Assembly: GCF_021602155.1 (NCBI RefSeq) | Contig: NZ_BQHY01000003.1 | Span: 372,001 to 436,000 of the forward strand | DNA from: Pseudomonas parakoreensis | GTDB taxonomy: Bacteria; Pseudomonadota; Gammaproteobacteria; Pseudomonadales; Pseudomonadaceae | DNA: 64,000 nucleotides | Direction: 5' to 3' | Shown: in pieces, positions 45,919 to 57,266 of the stretch | How the letters are laid out: every line of letters begins with the position of its first letter | How positions within the stretch are numbered: position 1 is the first letter of the stretch | Made by a program: the position numbers and the translations under genes | The notes under the pieces: generated by a model | What the model was told of the DNA's origin: nothing | The model's database searches: none | What the model saw: the letters and a program-made list of their open reading frames with translations, nothing else

Positions 45919-47812
45919 GACTGCCGCGTCCCGATTTCTGGCCTGGCTGGTGTTCCCGTTGTGCGCCCTGAGCAGCTTCAACCTGCTGGCCGACACGGTG
46001 GAAGGCGCCCCGCAAGCGCTGCACCTGCTCGATTACATCAGCGCCGACTACCCGCCGACGGTCGAAGCGGGCAAGGTCGTCGACGACGGCGAATACCGCG
46101 AGCAGCTGGAATTCACCCAAGTGCTGCAAGGACTGATCGGCGGTCTGCCGGCCAAACCGGAGAAGGCTGCGCTGGAGCAGGGCGTCGAGGCTCTGCATGC
46201 GGCTATCACGGCAAGGCAGGACGGTGCCGACGTCGCCCGTCAGGCCCGGCAACTGGGGGCGAAACTGGCGGTGGCGTATGAGGTCAGCCAGGCGCCGATC
46301 ATCACGCCGGATCCGACCCGTGGCGCGCCGCTGTATGCGCAAAACTGCTCGGTTTGTCACGGTGCCAACGGGGCCGGTGACGGTCCGGCAGGTCTCGGCA
46401 TGGCGCCGCCACCGGCCAACCTGCGCGATGCCGCGCGGATGGATCACCTGAGCCTGTACGCGATCTACAGCACCCTCGGCCAAGGTGTCGAAGGCACCGA
46501 CATGCCGGCGTTCGCCGATCAACTGGACGACCGTCAGCGCTGGGACCTGGCGACCTACATCGCCGGTTTCAGCGCCGACCCGGCCGCCGCCAAGTCCGAC
46601 AAGACCTTCAATATCGCTGATCTGGCACGCCAGACGCCGGCCGAAGTACAGGCTGCCGAAGGTGCGCCAGTCGCCGCGACCTTCCGTGCCCAGCGCGCCC
46701 AACCACCGCAGGTCAAACGCGGCCCGGCGCAATTGCTCGACTACACTGCCGCGACGCTGGACAAAAGCCTGGCGGCGTACCGCGCCGGTGATCGTGATCA
46801 GGCCTATGACCTGTCGGTGGCGGCGTATCTGGAAGGTTTCGAACTGGTCGAAAGTTCGCTGGATAACGTCGACGCCAACGTACGCAAGGACACCGAAAAA
46901 TCGCTGATGGCCTACCGTCAGTCGTTGCAGGACGGTCTGCCGGTGGCGCAGGCTGAAGAGCGCCTGGCCGCGGCCAAGGGCAAGCTCAAAGCGTCTGCCG
47001 AGCTGCTCGGCAGCGATGGCCTGAGCTGGTCGCTGAGCTACATCTCCGGTTTGCTGATTCTGCTGCGCGAAGGCCTCGAAGCGATTCTGGTGCTGGCGGC
47101 GATCCTCGCGTTCCTGCGCAATACCGGCCAGCAATCGGCGGTGCGCAGCGTCAACGTCGGCTGGGGCCTGGCGCTGCTCGCCGGTCTGGGTACCTGGGCG
47201 CTGGCGGCGTATGTGATCGACGTCAGCGGCTCGCAGCGTGAACTGCTCGAAGGCGCGACGGCGCTGTTCGCCAGCGTCATGGTGCTGTGGCTCGGTGTGT
47301 GGATGCACGACCGGCGCCACGCTGCAGCCTGGCAGGACTACATCAAACAGAGTCTGGTGGGCGGCGGCGGGCGTTTCGGCTTCGCGATCCTCGCGTTTTT
47401 CTCGGTGTATCGCGAGTTGTTCGAAGTGATCCTGTTCTACGAAACCCTGTGGCTGCAGGCCGGTCCCGCCGGGCATGATGCGGTGCTGGCCGGTGGTGCG
47501 ACGGCGCTGGTGCTGCTGATCGGTCTGGCCTGGGTGATCCTGCGTGGCTCGGCGAAACTGCCGCTGGCGCTGTTCTTCAGCATCAACGCCGGTCTGCTCT
47601 GCGCGTTGTCGGTGGTGTTCGCCGGGCATGGCGTGAAGGCGTTGCAGGAAGCCGGGATCTTCGGCACACGACCGGTGGCGTTCTTCGATTTCGACTGGCT
47701 GGGGATTCATGCCGACGCTTATTCGCTATCGGCGCAGGCCGTGGCGATTCTGGCGATTGTCGTGTTGTATGGGCGCAGCCGGATGGTTGAGAAGAAGCGG
47801 GTGATTGCTTAA
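45917..47812 (+). CDS. Cytochrome c-FTR1 iron permease fusion
   Basis: A 631-residue protein. A signal peptide precedes a periplasmic region with a cytochrome c motif (C144, C147, H148 in NCSVCHGA) and a distal methionine region (TDMPAFADQL). After a helical domain come seven C-terminal helices with two FTR1 motifs of REXXE type: REGLE at ~384 and RELFE at ~499. FTR1 permeases import ferric iron after oxidation of ferrous iron, so the cytochrome domain may accept the electron. A possible Fur-like site overlaps the start. Confidence 0.88.
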   Translation: MTAASRFLAWLVFPLCALSSFNLLADTVEGAPQALHLLDYISADYPPTVEAGKVVDDGEYREQLEFTQVLQGLIGGLPAKPEKAALEQGVEALHAAITARQDGADVARQARQLGAKLAVAYEVSQAPIITPDPTRGAPLYAQNCSVCHGANGAGDGPAGLGMAPPPANLRDAARMDHLSLYAIYSTLGQGVEGTDMPAFADQLDDRQRWDLATYIAGFSADPAAAKSDKTFNIADLARQTPAEVQAAEGAPVAATFRAQRAQPPQVKRGPAQLLDYTAATLDKSLAAYRAGDRDQAYDLSVAAYLEGFELVESSLDNVDANVRKDTEKSLMAYRQSLQDGLPVAQAEERLAAAKGKLKASAELLGSDGLSWSLSYISGLLILLREGLEAILVLAAILAFLRNTGQQSAVRSVNVGWGLALLAGLGTWALAAYVIDVSGSQRELLEGATALFASVMVLWLGVWMHDRRHAAAWQDYIKQSLVGGGGRFGFAILAFFSVYRELFEVILFYETLWLQAGPAGHDAVLAGGATALVLLIGLAWVILRGSAKLPLALFFSINAGLLCALSVVFAGHGVKALQEAGIFGTRPVAFFDFDWLGIHADAYSLSAQAVAILAIVVLYGRSRMVEKKRVIA

Positions 47813-47832
47813 GAGCATTCGCTGCGCTCACA

Positions 47833-47901
47833 TTCGCGGGCAAGCCACGCTCCCACAGGTTTAGCGTTAACCTTGTGGCTGCGCGGCTTGCCCGCGATGC
47901 T
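47833..47901. repeat. REPIN, family C
   Basis: TTCGCGGGCAAGCCACGCTC and GCGCGGCTTGCCCGCGATGC form an inverted pair just before the yaiI-type gene. Confidence 0.8.
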
Positions 47902-47920
47902 TTTAGAAGAGGAAAAAATG

Positions 47921-48376
47921 ATGCGCGTATGGATCGATGCCGACGCCTGCCCGCGGGCCGCCAAGGAGCTGGTGGTGAAGTTCGCCCTCAAGCGCCGGTT
48001 CGAAGTGGTGCTGGTGGCGGGGCAACCGCAGATCAAGCCGGGGCTGGCCATCGTCAAACTGATCGTGGTGCCCAGCGGCCCGGATGCGGCGGACGATTAC
48101 CTGGTCGAACACGCGGTGCCCGGTGAGCTGGTGATCTGCAGCGATATCCCGTTGGCCGATCGCCTGGTGAAGAAAGGTGTGGCAGCGCTGGACCCGCGCG
48201 GCAAGGAGTTCGACGCGCAGAACATGGGCGAGCGCCTGGCCGTGCGCAACCTGTTCACCGACCTGCGTGAGCAGGGGCAGATCAGCGGCGGCCCGGCACC
48301 GTTCGGCGAGCGTGAGAAGCAGGCGTTTGCCAATGCACTGGACAGGATCCTCACGCGCCTTGCACGTCAGTCCTGA
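47921..48376 (+). CDS. YaiI/YqxD family protein (UPF0178)
   Basis: A 151-residue protein with a PIN-like fold. It begins MRVWIDADACPRAAKELVVK, with the diagnostic DADACP motif, and continues with VPSGPDAADDYLVEHAVPGELVICSDIPLADRLV and GPAPFGEREKQAFANALDRIL. The acidic residues suggest a nuclease-type metal site, but no activity is established. Two adjacent ATGs (47,918, 47,921) are possible; the second gives the better spacing to GAGGA. Confidence 0.87.
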   Translation: MRVWIDADACPRAAKELVVKFALKRRFEVVLVAGQPQIKPGLAIVKLIVVPSGPDAADDYLVEHAVPGELVICSDIPLADRLVKKGVAALDPRGKEFDAQNMGERLAVRNLFTDLREQGQISGGPAPFGEREKQAFANALDRILTRLARQS

Positions 48377-48390
48377 TTCAACCGTATTCC

Positions 48391-48492
48391 TGTGGTGAGG
48401 GGATTTATCCCCGATGGCCTGCACAGCAGGCCCAATGCTTCAAGATGCAAAGGGCTGCTGCGCAGCCATCGGGGATAAATCCCCTCACCACG
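48391..48492. repeat. REPIN, family A
   Basis: TGTGGTGAGGGGATTTATCC and GGATAAATCCCCTCACCACG flank a centre with GGCCTGC/GCAGGCC and GGCTGC/GCAGCC stems. Confidence 0.88.
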
Positions 48493-48514
48493 AAAACCCT
48501 TCAGAAAGGTCGCA

Positions 48515-49183
48515 TCAAACATCGTTCTCGTGCGTCAGTTCGAGCACCCGGTCGACCAGCTTGTTGATCCCCGAAGCCGCCTCACTGATGTTCTGCGCCA
48601 GCATGTAGGCCGGGGTGGTCACCAGTTTGCGCGCCTTGTCTTCGATGATCTCGCTCACCGCACAGTCTTCGTGGGTGGCGCCCATCTTGTTCATCGCGGT
48701 GGCGGTATCGGCATCGTTGCCGATGGTGCAGGTTACGCCCGGGCCGTAGATTTTCGCCGCCAGTGCCGGCGAGATGCACATCAGACCCACCGGTTTGCCC
48801 GCTTCGGCAAACGCTTCAGTCAAGGCCAGCACCTCAGGCTGTACCGTGCAGCCGGCACCTTCGATGGCGAAGTTCGAGAGGTTCTTCGCGGCGCCAAAGC
48901 CGCCGGGCACGATCAGCGCGTCGAAGTCTTCGACGTCGGCCTCACGGATGTCCTTGATGTTGCCGCGGGCAATGCGCGCCGATTCCACCAGGACGTTGCG
49001 CGTTTCGGGCATTTCTTCACCGGTCAGGTGATTGATCACATGCAATTGCGCGATGTTCGGCGCGAAGCACTGCACCTGCGCGCCGCGTTGATCCAGGCGC
49101 AACAGGGTGATGACGCTCTCGTGGATCTCGGCGCCGTCGTACACGCCGCTGCCGGACAGGATCACTGCAACTTTTTTGCTCAT
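48515..49183 (-). CDS. elbB: ElbB-type glyoxalase (DJ-1/PfpI superfamily)
   Basis: A 222-residue protein of the ElbB family. It begins KKVAVILSGSGVYDGAEIHE and has VPGGFGAAKNLSNFA and the cysteine motif LMCISPALA of the class I amidotransferase-like fold. ElbB was linked to isoprenoid synthesis in E. coli and has glyoxalase activity in vitro. Single-gene unit, divergent from the fatty acid hydroxylase gene. Confidence 0.92.
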   Translation of the reverse strand: MSKKVAVILSGSGVYDGAEIHESVITLLRLDQRGAQVQCFAPNIAQLHVINHLTGEEMPETRNVLVESARIARGNIKDIREADVEDFDALIVPGGFGAAKNLSNFAIEGAGCTVQPEVLALTEAFAEAGKPVGLMCISPALAAKIYGPGVTCTIGNDADTATAMNKMGATHEDCAVSEIIEDKARKLVTTPAYMLAQNISEAASGINKLVDRVLELTHENDV

Positions 49184-49297
49184 GGGTTTCTCTCCAGATT
49201 CATGGCGCTAAATGTCCACTAAATTGTCGTACGTTGCCATAGGGGAAAAGGGCGGCTAGACCTAGGATCTGTCCATAGAATCCGACCGGGGCGCGCC

Positions 49298-50533
49298 ATG
49301 GACTTCATTCTGTATGCAGTGCCGTTTTTCTTCGTGCTGATTGCCGCCGAACTGCTTGCCGATCGCTGGCGCGGGACCCGACACTATCGCCTCGCCGACT
49401 CGGTCAACAGCCTCAGCGCCGGGGTGTTGTCGACCACTACCGGGCTGCTGGGCAAGGGTGTCGGGCTGCTCACGTATGCGTTTGCCCTGGAACACCTGGC
49501 GCTGCTCAGGTTGCCGGCAGACAGTCTCTGGGTCTGGGTGCTGGCCTTTGTCTTCTATGACTTCTGCTACTACTGGCTGCATCGCCTGGGCCACGAGCGC
49601 AACATCCTCTGGGCCGCGCATTCGGTGCATCACCAGAGCGAGGAGTACAACCTCTCCACGGCGTTGCGCCAGACCAGTACCGGATTTGTGCTGGGCTGGA
49701 TCTTCTACCTGCCGATGGCCGTGCTTGGCGTGCCGCTGCTGGTATTCGTCAGCGTCGCGGCGATGAATCTGCTGTATCAGTTCTGGGTTCACACCCGGCA
49801 CATTCCCAAGCTCGGCTGGTTCGAGTGGTTCTTTGTCACGCCATCCAATCATCGGGCCCACCATGCACAGAACGCTCTCTACATGGATCGCAACTACGGC
49901 GGGGTGTTCATTCTTTGGGATCGGTTGTTCGGTACGTTTCAGGAAGAGGACGACAACGAGCCGGTGATTTTCGGTGTGACCACGCCGCTGGCGAGCTGGA
50001 ATCCGCTGTGGGCCAATGTGCAGTTCTATGTGCAGTTGTGGGACGACGCACGCCGCACCGAAAGCCTTTGGGACAAGCTGCGGATCTGGTTCATGCGCAC
50101 TGGCTGGCGTCCGGCGGATGTGGCGGCGAAGTACCCGCTGACCAAACCCGACTTGAGCCGCTTCCGCAAGTACGAGGTGCCACTCGACAGCCGTCGCCAG
50201 TGGTATGTGGCGCTGCAGTTCTGCGTCTATATCGCGCTGGGCAGTGACCTGATGGGGCGGGCGCAACATCTGTCGACCGCCGCGCTGCTACTGGGGTGGG
50301 GTGTAGTGGCGTGGGGTTTGTTCGTACTGGGGGTGATGCTGGAGAATCGCCCGTGGGCGTTGCGGGTCGAGCTGCTGCGGCTGGGGTCGAATGTGCCGCT
50401 GGTGTGGCTGGCGCCGCTGCTCGGGCTATGGCCGGCCAGCCCGTTGGCCTGGGCTGGTCTGCTCGGTTACAGCCTGCTCAGTGGCATCGGGCTGTATGGC
50501 TGTCGCCAGCGTGTTACTCGGCTGGCGTCTTAG
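49298..50533 (+). CDS. Sterol desaturase/fatty acid hydroxylase family membrane protein
   Basis: A 411-residue integral membrane di-iron enzyme. The three histidine clusters are HRLGHE, HSVHHQSEEYN and HRAHHAQNALYMD, lying between hydrophobic helices. An extra C-terminal hydrophobic domain (~300-411) has four more helices. Substrate unknown; bacterial relatives act on hopanoids, carotenoids or lipids. Its last 20 bases overlap the 3' end of the convergent dedA gene. Confidence 0.88.
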   Translation: MDFILYAVPFFFVLIAAELLADRWRGTRHYRLADSVNSLSAGVLSTTTGLLGKGVGLLTYAFALEHLALLRLPADSLWVWVLAFVFYDFCYYWLHRLGHERNILWAAHSVHHQSEEYNLSTALRQTSTGFVLGWIFYLPMAVLGVPLLVFVSVAAMNLLYQFWVHTRHIPKLGWFEWFFVTPSNHRAHHAQNALYMDRNYGGVFILWDRLFGTFQEEDDNEPVIFGVTTPLASWNPLWANVQFYVQLWDDARRTESLWDKLRIWFMRTGWRPADVAAKYPLTKPDLSRFRKYEVPLDSRRQWYVALQFCVYIALGSDLMGRAQHLSTAALLLGWGVVAWGLFVLGVMLENRPWALRVELLRLGSNVPLVWLAPLLGLWPASPLAWAGLLGYSLLSGIGLYGCRQRVTRLAS

Positions 50534-51161
50534 GCTCGGCGGGTTTTGACTGTTCTGCCTGAAGCAGTGCGGCTTTAGCGGCTTGTTCATCGGCGTAAAC
50601 CTGCTTGGCCAGGCGCGCATTCTTGAAGCGGCGACGCAGCCACAGGCCGACACCCAACACCAGCAGCGCGCCGAGTACCCACAACTCGTACTTTTTGATG
50701 CTGCCGAGCATGCCTTCGAGCACCGCGCCGAAATGGTAAGCGGCGGCTGCCAGGGCGGTGGCCCAGATCGCTGCGCCGATGCCGTTGAGCAGCAGGTAGC
50801 GTCCCGGCGGATAACCCGACAGGCCGATCGCCACCGGCATCACCGTGCGCAGGCCGTAAACGAAGCGGAAGCTCAGAACCCAGATGTCCGGATGCTTGCG
50901 GATATGTTCCAGCGCGCGGTCGCCCATCATCTGCCAGCGCGGCTTGCGCGCGAGCAATTTACGCCCGTGCTTGCGCCCCAGGAAGTACCACAGCTGATCG
51001 CCGGCATAGCTGCCGAAGAACGCCACGACCACCACCAGGTTGATGTCCATGTATCCACGGAACGCGAGGAAGCCTGCGAGCACCAGAATGGTTTCGCCTT
51101 CGAAGAACGTGCCGAGAAACAGGGCAAAGTAGCCGAAGTCATGCAGAAATTGTTGGAGCAT
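50514..51161 (-). CDS. DedA family membrane protein
   Basis: A 215-residue inner-membrane protein of the DedA family, related to phospholipid flippases/VTT proteins. Family blocks are FFEGETILVLAGFLAFRGYMD, GDQLWYFLGRKHGRKLL and FRFVYGLRTVMPVAIGLSG. The C-terminus has a lysine/alanine-rich tail after the last helix. Transcription is divergent from hemB and convergent with the hydroxylase gene. Confidence 0.92.
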   Translation of the reverse strand: MLQQFLHDFGYFALFLGTFFEGETILVLAGFLAFRGYMDINLVVVVAFFGSYAGDQLWYFLGRKHGRKLLARKPRWQMMGDRALEHIRKHPDIWVLSFRFVYGLRTVMPVAIGLSGYPPGRYLLLNGIGAAIWATALAAAAYHFGAVLEGMLGSIKKYELWVLGALLVLGVGLWLRRRFKNARLAKQVYADEQAAKAALLQAEQSKPAEPKTPAE

Positions 51162-51242
51162 TGTCTGGGTGCTGGCGAAATGAACGCGCAGCCTAACCCT
51201 TCGGACACATTCAGGAAAGTGTCGAAATGTGTCTCGACGTGA

Positions 51243-52382
<1,140 letters not shown>

Positions 52383-52400
52383 CCCTCCCAGGAACATTCG

Positions 52401-54626
52401 ATGAATACCGAAGGACTCACTGAAGTTGCCGTAAAAGAAGCTCAACCGGTGGTGGAGCAAATCACCGAAACCCCGCCGGAACTCGAGCCTGCGCCACCCG
52501 CGCCGGTCACCGAAGCCGTCGCGGCGGCGCCAGTGATTGCGATCCCGGGGCTGGATGACAGCAGCCTGTATATCCATCGCGAGCTCTCGCAACTGCAGTT
52601 CAACATCCGCGTGCTGGAACAGGCGCTGGATGAGTCCTATCCGTTGCTGGAGCGGCTGAAGTTCCTGCTGATTTTCTCCAGCAACCTCGACGAATTTTTC
52701 GAAATCCGCGTCGCCGGCCTGAAAAAGCAGATCACCTTCGCCCGGGAACAGGCCGGTGCCGACGGTCTGCAACCGCATCAGGCGCTGGCGCGGATCAGCG
52801 AGCTGGTGCACGGTCACGTTGATCGCCAGTACGCGATCCTCAACGACATCCTCCTGCCGGAGCTGGAAAAGCATCAGGTGCGCTTCATCCGTCGCCGTCA
52901 CTGGACGACCAAGATCAAAACCTGGGTGCGCCGCTACTTCCGCGACGAGATCGCGCCGATCATCACCCCGATCGGCCTCGACCCGACGCATCCATTCCCG
53001 TTGCTGGTAAACAAGAGCCTGAACTTCATCGTCGAACTGGAAGGTATCGACGCTTTCGGTCGCGATTCCGGTCTGGCGATCATTCCGGCACCGCGCCTGC
53101 TGCCTCGGATCATCAAGGTTCCGGAAGAAGTCGGCGGCCCGGGCGACAACTATGTGTTCCTGTCGTCGATGATCCACGCCCACGCCGATGACCTGTTCCA
53201 AGGCATGAAGGTCAAGGGCTGCTACCAGTTCCGCCTGACCCGAAACGCCGACCTGGCGCTCGACTCCGAAGACGTGGAAGACCTTGCGCGCGCCCTGCGT
53301 GGCGAGCTGTTCTCGCGGCGCTACGGCGATGCGGTGCGTCTGGAAGTCGCCGACACTTGCCCGAAACACCTCTCGGACTACTTGCTCAAGCAGTTCAACC
53401 TGAGCGAGACCGAGCTGTATCAGGTCAACGGCCCGGTCAACCTGACCCGCCTGTTCAGCATCACCGGTCTGGACAGCCACCCGGAGCTGCAATACACGCC
53501 GTTCACCCCGCAGATCCCGAAACTGCTGCAGAACAGCGAGAACATTTTCAGTGTCGTCAGCAAGCAGGACATCCTGTTGCTGCACCCGTTCGAGTCGTTT
53601 ACCCCGGTGGTCGACCTGCTGCGCCAGGCGGCGAAAGACCCGCATGTCTTGGCCGTGCGCCAGACCCTGTACCGCTCCGGCGCCAACTCGGAAATCGTCG
53701 ATGCGCTGGTGGACGCCGCGCGCAACGGCAAGGAAGTGACGGCGGTCATCGAACTGCGCGCACGCTTCGACGAAGAGTCCAACCTGCAACTGGCCAGCCG
53801 TCTGCAAGCGGCCGGTGCGGTAGTGATTTACGGCGTGGTCGGCTTCAAGACCCACGCCAAGATGATGCTGATCCTGCGTCGCGAGGCCGGCGAAATCGTG
53901 CGTTACGCGCACCTCGGCACCGGTAACTACCACGCCGGCAACGCCCGTCTGTACACCGACTACAGCCTGCTGACTTCCGACGACGCCTTGTGCGAAGACG
54001 TCGGCAAACTGTTCAGTCAGTTGATCGGCATGGGTAAAACCCTGCGTATGAAGAAGCTGTTGCATGCGCCGTTCACCCTGAAGAAGGGCATGCTCGACAT
54101 GATTGCCCGGGAAACCCAGTTCGCCGTCGAAGGCAAACCGGCGCACATCATCGCCAAGTTCAACTCGCTGACCGATCCGAAGATCATCCGCGCGCTGTAC
54201 AAGGCCAGCCAGTCCGGCGTGCGCATCGATCTGGTGGTGCGCGGGATGTGCTGCCTGCGTCCTGGCATTGCCGGGGTTTCGCACAATATCCATGTGCGCT
54301 CGATCATCGGTCGCTTCCTTGAACACACTCGAGTGTTCTACTTCCTCAACGGCGGCGAGGAGCAGATGTTCCTCTCCAGTGCCGACTGGATGGAGCGCAA
54401 CCTCGACAAGCGCGTCGAGACTTGCTTCCCGGTGGAAGGCAAGAAGCTGCTGACCCGCGTCAAGAAAGAGCTGGAGCTGTACCTGACCGACAACACCCAC
54501 AGCTGGAGCCTGCAGTCGGATGGTCGATACATCCGCAACACGCCGACCGGCAACCAGAACCCGCGCAGCGCGCAGGCGACGTTGCTGGAGCGGCTGGGCA
54601 GCCCGATTCTGCCGGTGAGCAGCTAA
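52401..54626 (+). CDS. ppk1: Polyphosphate kinase 1
   Basis: Makes polyphosphate from ATP by a phosphohistidine route. It is 741 residues. An N-terminal extension of ~45 acidic/proline residues precedes the N domain ([35 protein letters not shown]). The catalytic core shows [14 protein letters not shown] and [17 protein letters not shown], and a second phospholipase-D-like half ends [21 protein letters not shown] terminator lies 20 bases after the stop. ppx is convergent on the other strand. Confidence 0.96.
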   Translation: MNTEGLTEVAVKEAQPVVEQITETPPELEPAPPAPVTEAVAAAPVIAIPGLDDSSLYIHRELSQLQFNIRVLEQALDESYPLLERLKFLLIFSSNLDEFFEIRVAGLKKQITFAREQAGADGLQPHQALARISELVHGHVDRQYAILNDILLPELEKHQVRFIRRRHWTTKIKTWVRRYFRDEIAPIITPIGLDPTHPFPLLVNKSLNFIVELEGIDAFGRDSGLAIIPAPRLLPRIIKVPEEVGGPGDNYVFLSSMIHAHADDLFQGMKVKGCYQFRLTRNADLALDSEDVEDLARALRGELFSRRYGDAVRLEVADTCPKHLSDYLLKQFNLSETELYQVNGPVNLTRLFSITGLDSHPELQYTPFTPQIPKLLQNSENIFSVVSKQDILLLHPFESFTPVVDLLRQAAKDPHVLAVRQTLYRSGANSEIVDALVDAARNGKEVTAVIELRARFDEESNLQLASRLQAAGAVVIYGVVGFKTHAKMMLILRREAGEIVRYAHLGTGNYHAGNARLYTDYSLLTSDDALCEDVGKLFSQLIGMGKTLRMKKLLHAPFTLKKGMLDMIARETQFAVEGKPAHIIAKFNSLTDPKIIRALYKASQSGVRIDLVVRGMCCLRPGIAGVSHNIHVRSIIGRFLEHTRVFYFLNGGEEQMFLSSADWMERNLDKRVETCFPVEGKKLLTRVKKELELYLTDNTHSWSLQSDGRYIRNTPTGNQNPRSAQATLLERLGSPILPVSS

Positions 54627-54646
54627 GCCTCGGTTTCAGGTGAAAT

Positions 54647-54677
54647 AAAAAGGCGATCCCTCGGGATCGCCTTTTTT
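54647..54677 (+). terminator. Terminator of ppk1
   Basis: AAAAAGGCGATCCC (54,647-54,660) and GGGATCGCCTTTTTT (54,663-54,677) form a long stem with T/A tails, usable from both strands. Confidence 0.9.
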
Positions 54678-54697
54678 GTACGCCAAACACCGACCTG

Positions 54698-54780
54698 TGT
54701 AGGAGCTGCCGAAGGCTGCGATCTTTTGATCTTGCCGTTTAAAGAGCAAAAGATCGCAGCCTGCGGCAGCTCCTACAGGG
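54698..54780. repeat. REPIN, family B
   Basis: TGTAGGAGCTGCCGAAGGCT at the left and AGCCTGCGGCAGCTCCTACA at the right, inverted, between the convergent ppk1 and ppx genes. The left arm has one mismatch (GAAGG for GCAGG). Confidence 0.85.
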
Positions 54781-54784
54781 GTTA

Positions 54785-56287
54785 TCAGTGGACTGTCAGC
54801 ACGATGCCAACCCGCGTCAGCCACTCGGCCTCCAGGCCAAAGTCAGCCTGAGTCAGCTGATTCTCATCCAGCCAGTGCTCCGGGAATTCCACGTCGAGCG
54901 TGTTGCCCTTGGCGTGCAGCGCCACTTGCGGCATCGCCTGGGTGCCACGGATGTGGTGGAACAGGATCGCGAAGCGCAGCAGCACGCACAGGCGGATCAG
55001 CTTGTCGCCGTCGTCACCGAACTCGGCGAACTTGTCCTTGGGAATGTTGCGGCGGTGGCCACGCACCAGCAGGGCGAGCATTTGCTGGTCTTCGCGGGAG
55101 AATCCGGCGAGGTCCGAGTGCTCGATCAGGTAGGCGCCGTGCTTGTGATAGTGGTAGTGCGCGATGTCGAGGCCGACTTCGTGGACTTTCGCCGCCCAGC
55201 CGAGCAGTTCGCGCCAGATGCCGTCATCCAGCTCCCAGTCTGCAGCGACCTGATCAAAGGCGTGCAGCGCTTTGCGTTCAACCCGCGCCGCTTGTTCCAG
55301 GTCGACGTGATAACGCTCCATCAACGAAGTCAGGGTGCGTTCGCGCACGTCTTCGTGGTGATGGCGGCCGAGCAGGTCGTAGAGCACGCCTTCACGCAGC
55401 GCGCCTTCGCAGTGATCCATGCGTTGCAGTTCGAGGGCGTCGAAGATCGCTTCGAGAATCGCCAGACCCGCGGGGAAGATCGCCCGGCGGTCAGGTTTGA
55501 TGCCTTCGAAATCGATCTTGTCGACGTCACCCAGTTTGAACAGGCGACGCTTGAGCCAGGCCAGGCCTTCGGCATTCACTTCGCCGGTGCCATGCCCGCC
55601 GGCCTTCAGCGCCAGGCCGATGGCGCGGATGGTGCCCGAGGAGCCGATGGCTTCATCCCAGGTCAGGCGGTGCAGGGCGTGTTCGATGCTCATGATCTCC
55701 AGCCGCGCCGCCGTGTACGCCTGAGCGTAACGAGCCGGGGTGATCTTGCCGTCCTTGAAGTAGCGCTGGGTGAAGCTGACGCAGCCCATTTGCAGGCTTT
55801 CGCGCAGCAGCGGTTCAAACCGCTGCCCGATGATGAATTCGGTACTGCCACCGCCGATGTCGGCCACCAGGCGCTTGCCCGGGGTGTCGGCGAGGGTGTG
55901 TGACACGCCCAGATAAATCAGCCGCGCTTCTTCACGGCCGGAGATGACTTCCACCGGGTGACCGAGGATTTCTTCGGCGCGGTGGATGAATTCCAGGCGA
56001 TTGCGTGCTTCGCGCAGGGCGTTGGTGCCGACGATCCGCACGGCGCCCAGTGGCATGCCGTTGATCAGTTGGGCAAAGCGCTTGAGGCAGTCAAGGCCAC
56101 GCTGCATCGATTCTTCGTTGAGATGGCGCTCATCGTCGATACCGGCGGCAAGCTGCACTTTCTCTCCGAGGCGCTCCAGGATGCGGATCTCACCGTTCTG
56201 GGCCTTGGCCACGACCATGTGGAAGCTGTTGGAGCCCAGGTCGATTGCGGCGATCAGGGACAGATTCTTGGCTTTGGATTGCGGCAT
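54785..56287 (-). CDS. ppx: Exopolyphosphatase
   Basis: Removes terminal phosphate from polyphosphate. It is 500 residues with the ASKHA fold: phosphate-1 loop [18 protein letters not shown], then [15 protein letters not shown] and phosphate-2 loop [14 protein letters not shown]. The C-terminal HD-like half includes [21 protein letters not shown]. Convergent neighbour of ppk1, separated by a REPIN; synthesis and breakdown genes are thus adjacent but not co-transcribed. Confidence 0.95.
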   Translation of the reverse strand: MPQSKAKNLSLIAAIDLGSNSFHMVVAKAQNGEIRILERLGEKVQLAAGIDDERHLNEESMQRGLDCLKRFAQLINGMPLGAVRIVGTNALREARNRLEFIHRAEEILGHPVEVISGREEARLIYLGVSHTLADTPGKRLVADIGGGSTEFIIGQRFEPLLRESLQMGCVSFTQRYFKDGKITPARYAQAYTAARLEIMSIEHALHRLTWDEAIGSSGTIRAIGLALKAGGHGTGEVNAEGLAWLKRRLFKLGDVDKIDFEGIKPDRRAIFPAGLAILEAIFDALELQRMDHCEGALREGVLYDLLGRHHHEDVRERTLTSLMERYHVDLEQAARVERKALHAFDQVAADWELDDGIWRELLGWAAKVHEVGLDIAHYHYHKHGAYLIEHSDLAGFSREDQQMLALLVRGHRRNIPKDKFAEFGDDGDKLIRLCVLLRFAILFHHIRGTQAMPQVALHAKGNTLDVEFPEHWLDENQLTQADFGLEAEWLTRVGIVLTVH

Positions 56288-56381
56288 GGTCAGGGGGTCT
56301 CGGTCGATAACCCCGCCATCGTGCCACGATCAAACGCTGGCGCCAACGCGCATGGTTCAAACCGTTGATCCAACACAGTTT

Positions 56382-56517
56382 CTGTGGCGAGGGAGCTTGC
56401 TCCCGCTGGGCTGCGAAGCGGCACTCAAGCCATTCACCTCGAGATTCAGGTAAATCGCGGTCGGCGGCTTTCACGACTGCTGCGCAGCCGAACGGGAGCA
56501 AGCTCCCTCGCCACAGG
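56382..56517. repeat. REPIN, diverged family A
   Basis: TCTGTGGCGAGGGAGCTTGC and GCAAGCTCCCTCGCCACAGG flank a ~95-base centre with GCTGCG/CGCAGC stems. The GAGGGAGCTTGCTCCC core replaces GAGGGGATTTATCCCC. Confidence 0.85.
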
Positions 56518-56528
56518 AGCGTGCCGGC

Positions 56529-57266
56529 TCAGTTGGCGGCTTCAACGGTACCAATGAAATTCGCCAGCTCCGCCGTCTGCGGGTTGGCAAACAACACCTT
56601 CGGATCCCCCGCTTCATGCACCTTGCCATGGTGCATGAACACCAGTTTGTCGCCGACCTCCCGGGCGAAACGCATTTCGTGGGTGACCATGATCAGCGTC
56701 ATGCCTTCTTTCGCCAGTTGGCGCACCACGGCCAGCACTTCATTGACCAGTTCCGGGTCCAGCGCCGAAGTGATTTCATCGCACAGCAACACTTTCGGCG
56801 ACATCGCCAGTGCCCGGGCAATCGCCACGCGCTGTTGCTGCCCGCCAGACAACCGATCCGGAAACGCATCGAACTTCTCTCCCAGGCCGACGCGTTCGAG
56901 CATCTTGCGCGCCAGTTCGGCCGCCCTGGCCTTCGGTACCTTCTGCACCACTTGCGGCGCGAGCATCACGTTTTCGCCCACGGTCAGGTGCGGGAACAGG
57001 TTGAACTGCTGGAACACCATGCCGACTTTCTGCCGCAGGCTGCGCAGGTCGGCGCGGGCGGCGTCGAGGTACTCGCCGTCGACTTCGATTACCCCGTCAT
57101 TGATCGACTCCAGGCCATTGAGGGTGCGCAGCAGGGTCGATTTGCCCGAGCCGCTGCGGCCGATGATCGCCACCACCTGGCCTTCCTCGACGCTCAGGTC
57201 GATGCCTTTGAGCACGTGGTGATCGCCGTAGTATTTATGCAGGGCGGAAATTCTAAGCAGAGGCAT
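56529..57266 (-). CDS. Amino-acid ABC transporter ATP-binding protein
   Basis: A 245-residue polar amino-acid importer ATPase (HisP/GlnQ type): Walker A GRSGSGKST, Q loop FQQFNLFPH, signature LSGGQQQRVAIARALA, Walker B VLLCDEITSALDPE and H loop VTHEM. The start at 57,266 has AAGGAG upstream; the frame opens at 57,293. It overlaps the permease gene by 14 bases and is the last gene of a four-gene operon. Substrate unknown. Confidence 0.94.
   Translation of the reverse strand: MPLLRISALHKYYGDHHVLKGIDLSVEEGQVVAIIGRSGSGKSTLLRTLNGLESINDGVIEVDGEYLDAARADLRSLRQKVGMVFQQFNLFPHLTVGENVMLAPQVVQKVPKARAAELARKMLERVGLGEKFDAFPDRLSGGQQQRVAIARALAMSPKVLLCDEITSALDPELVNEVLAVVRQLAKEGMTLIMVTHEMRFAREVGDKLVFMHHGKVHEAGDPKVLFANPQTAELANFIGTVEAAN

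Noticed and set aside
45911-47710. A 599-codon minus-strand frame opposite the FTR1 gene
   Set aside because: Arg/Gln/His-rich shadow; the plus-strand protein has signal peptide, heme motif and REXXE motifs.
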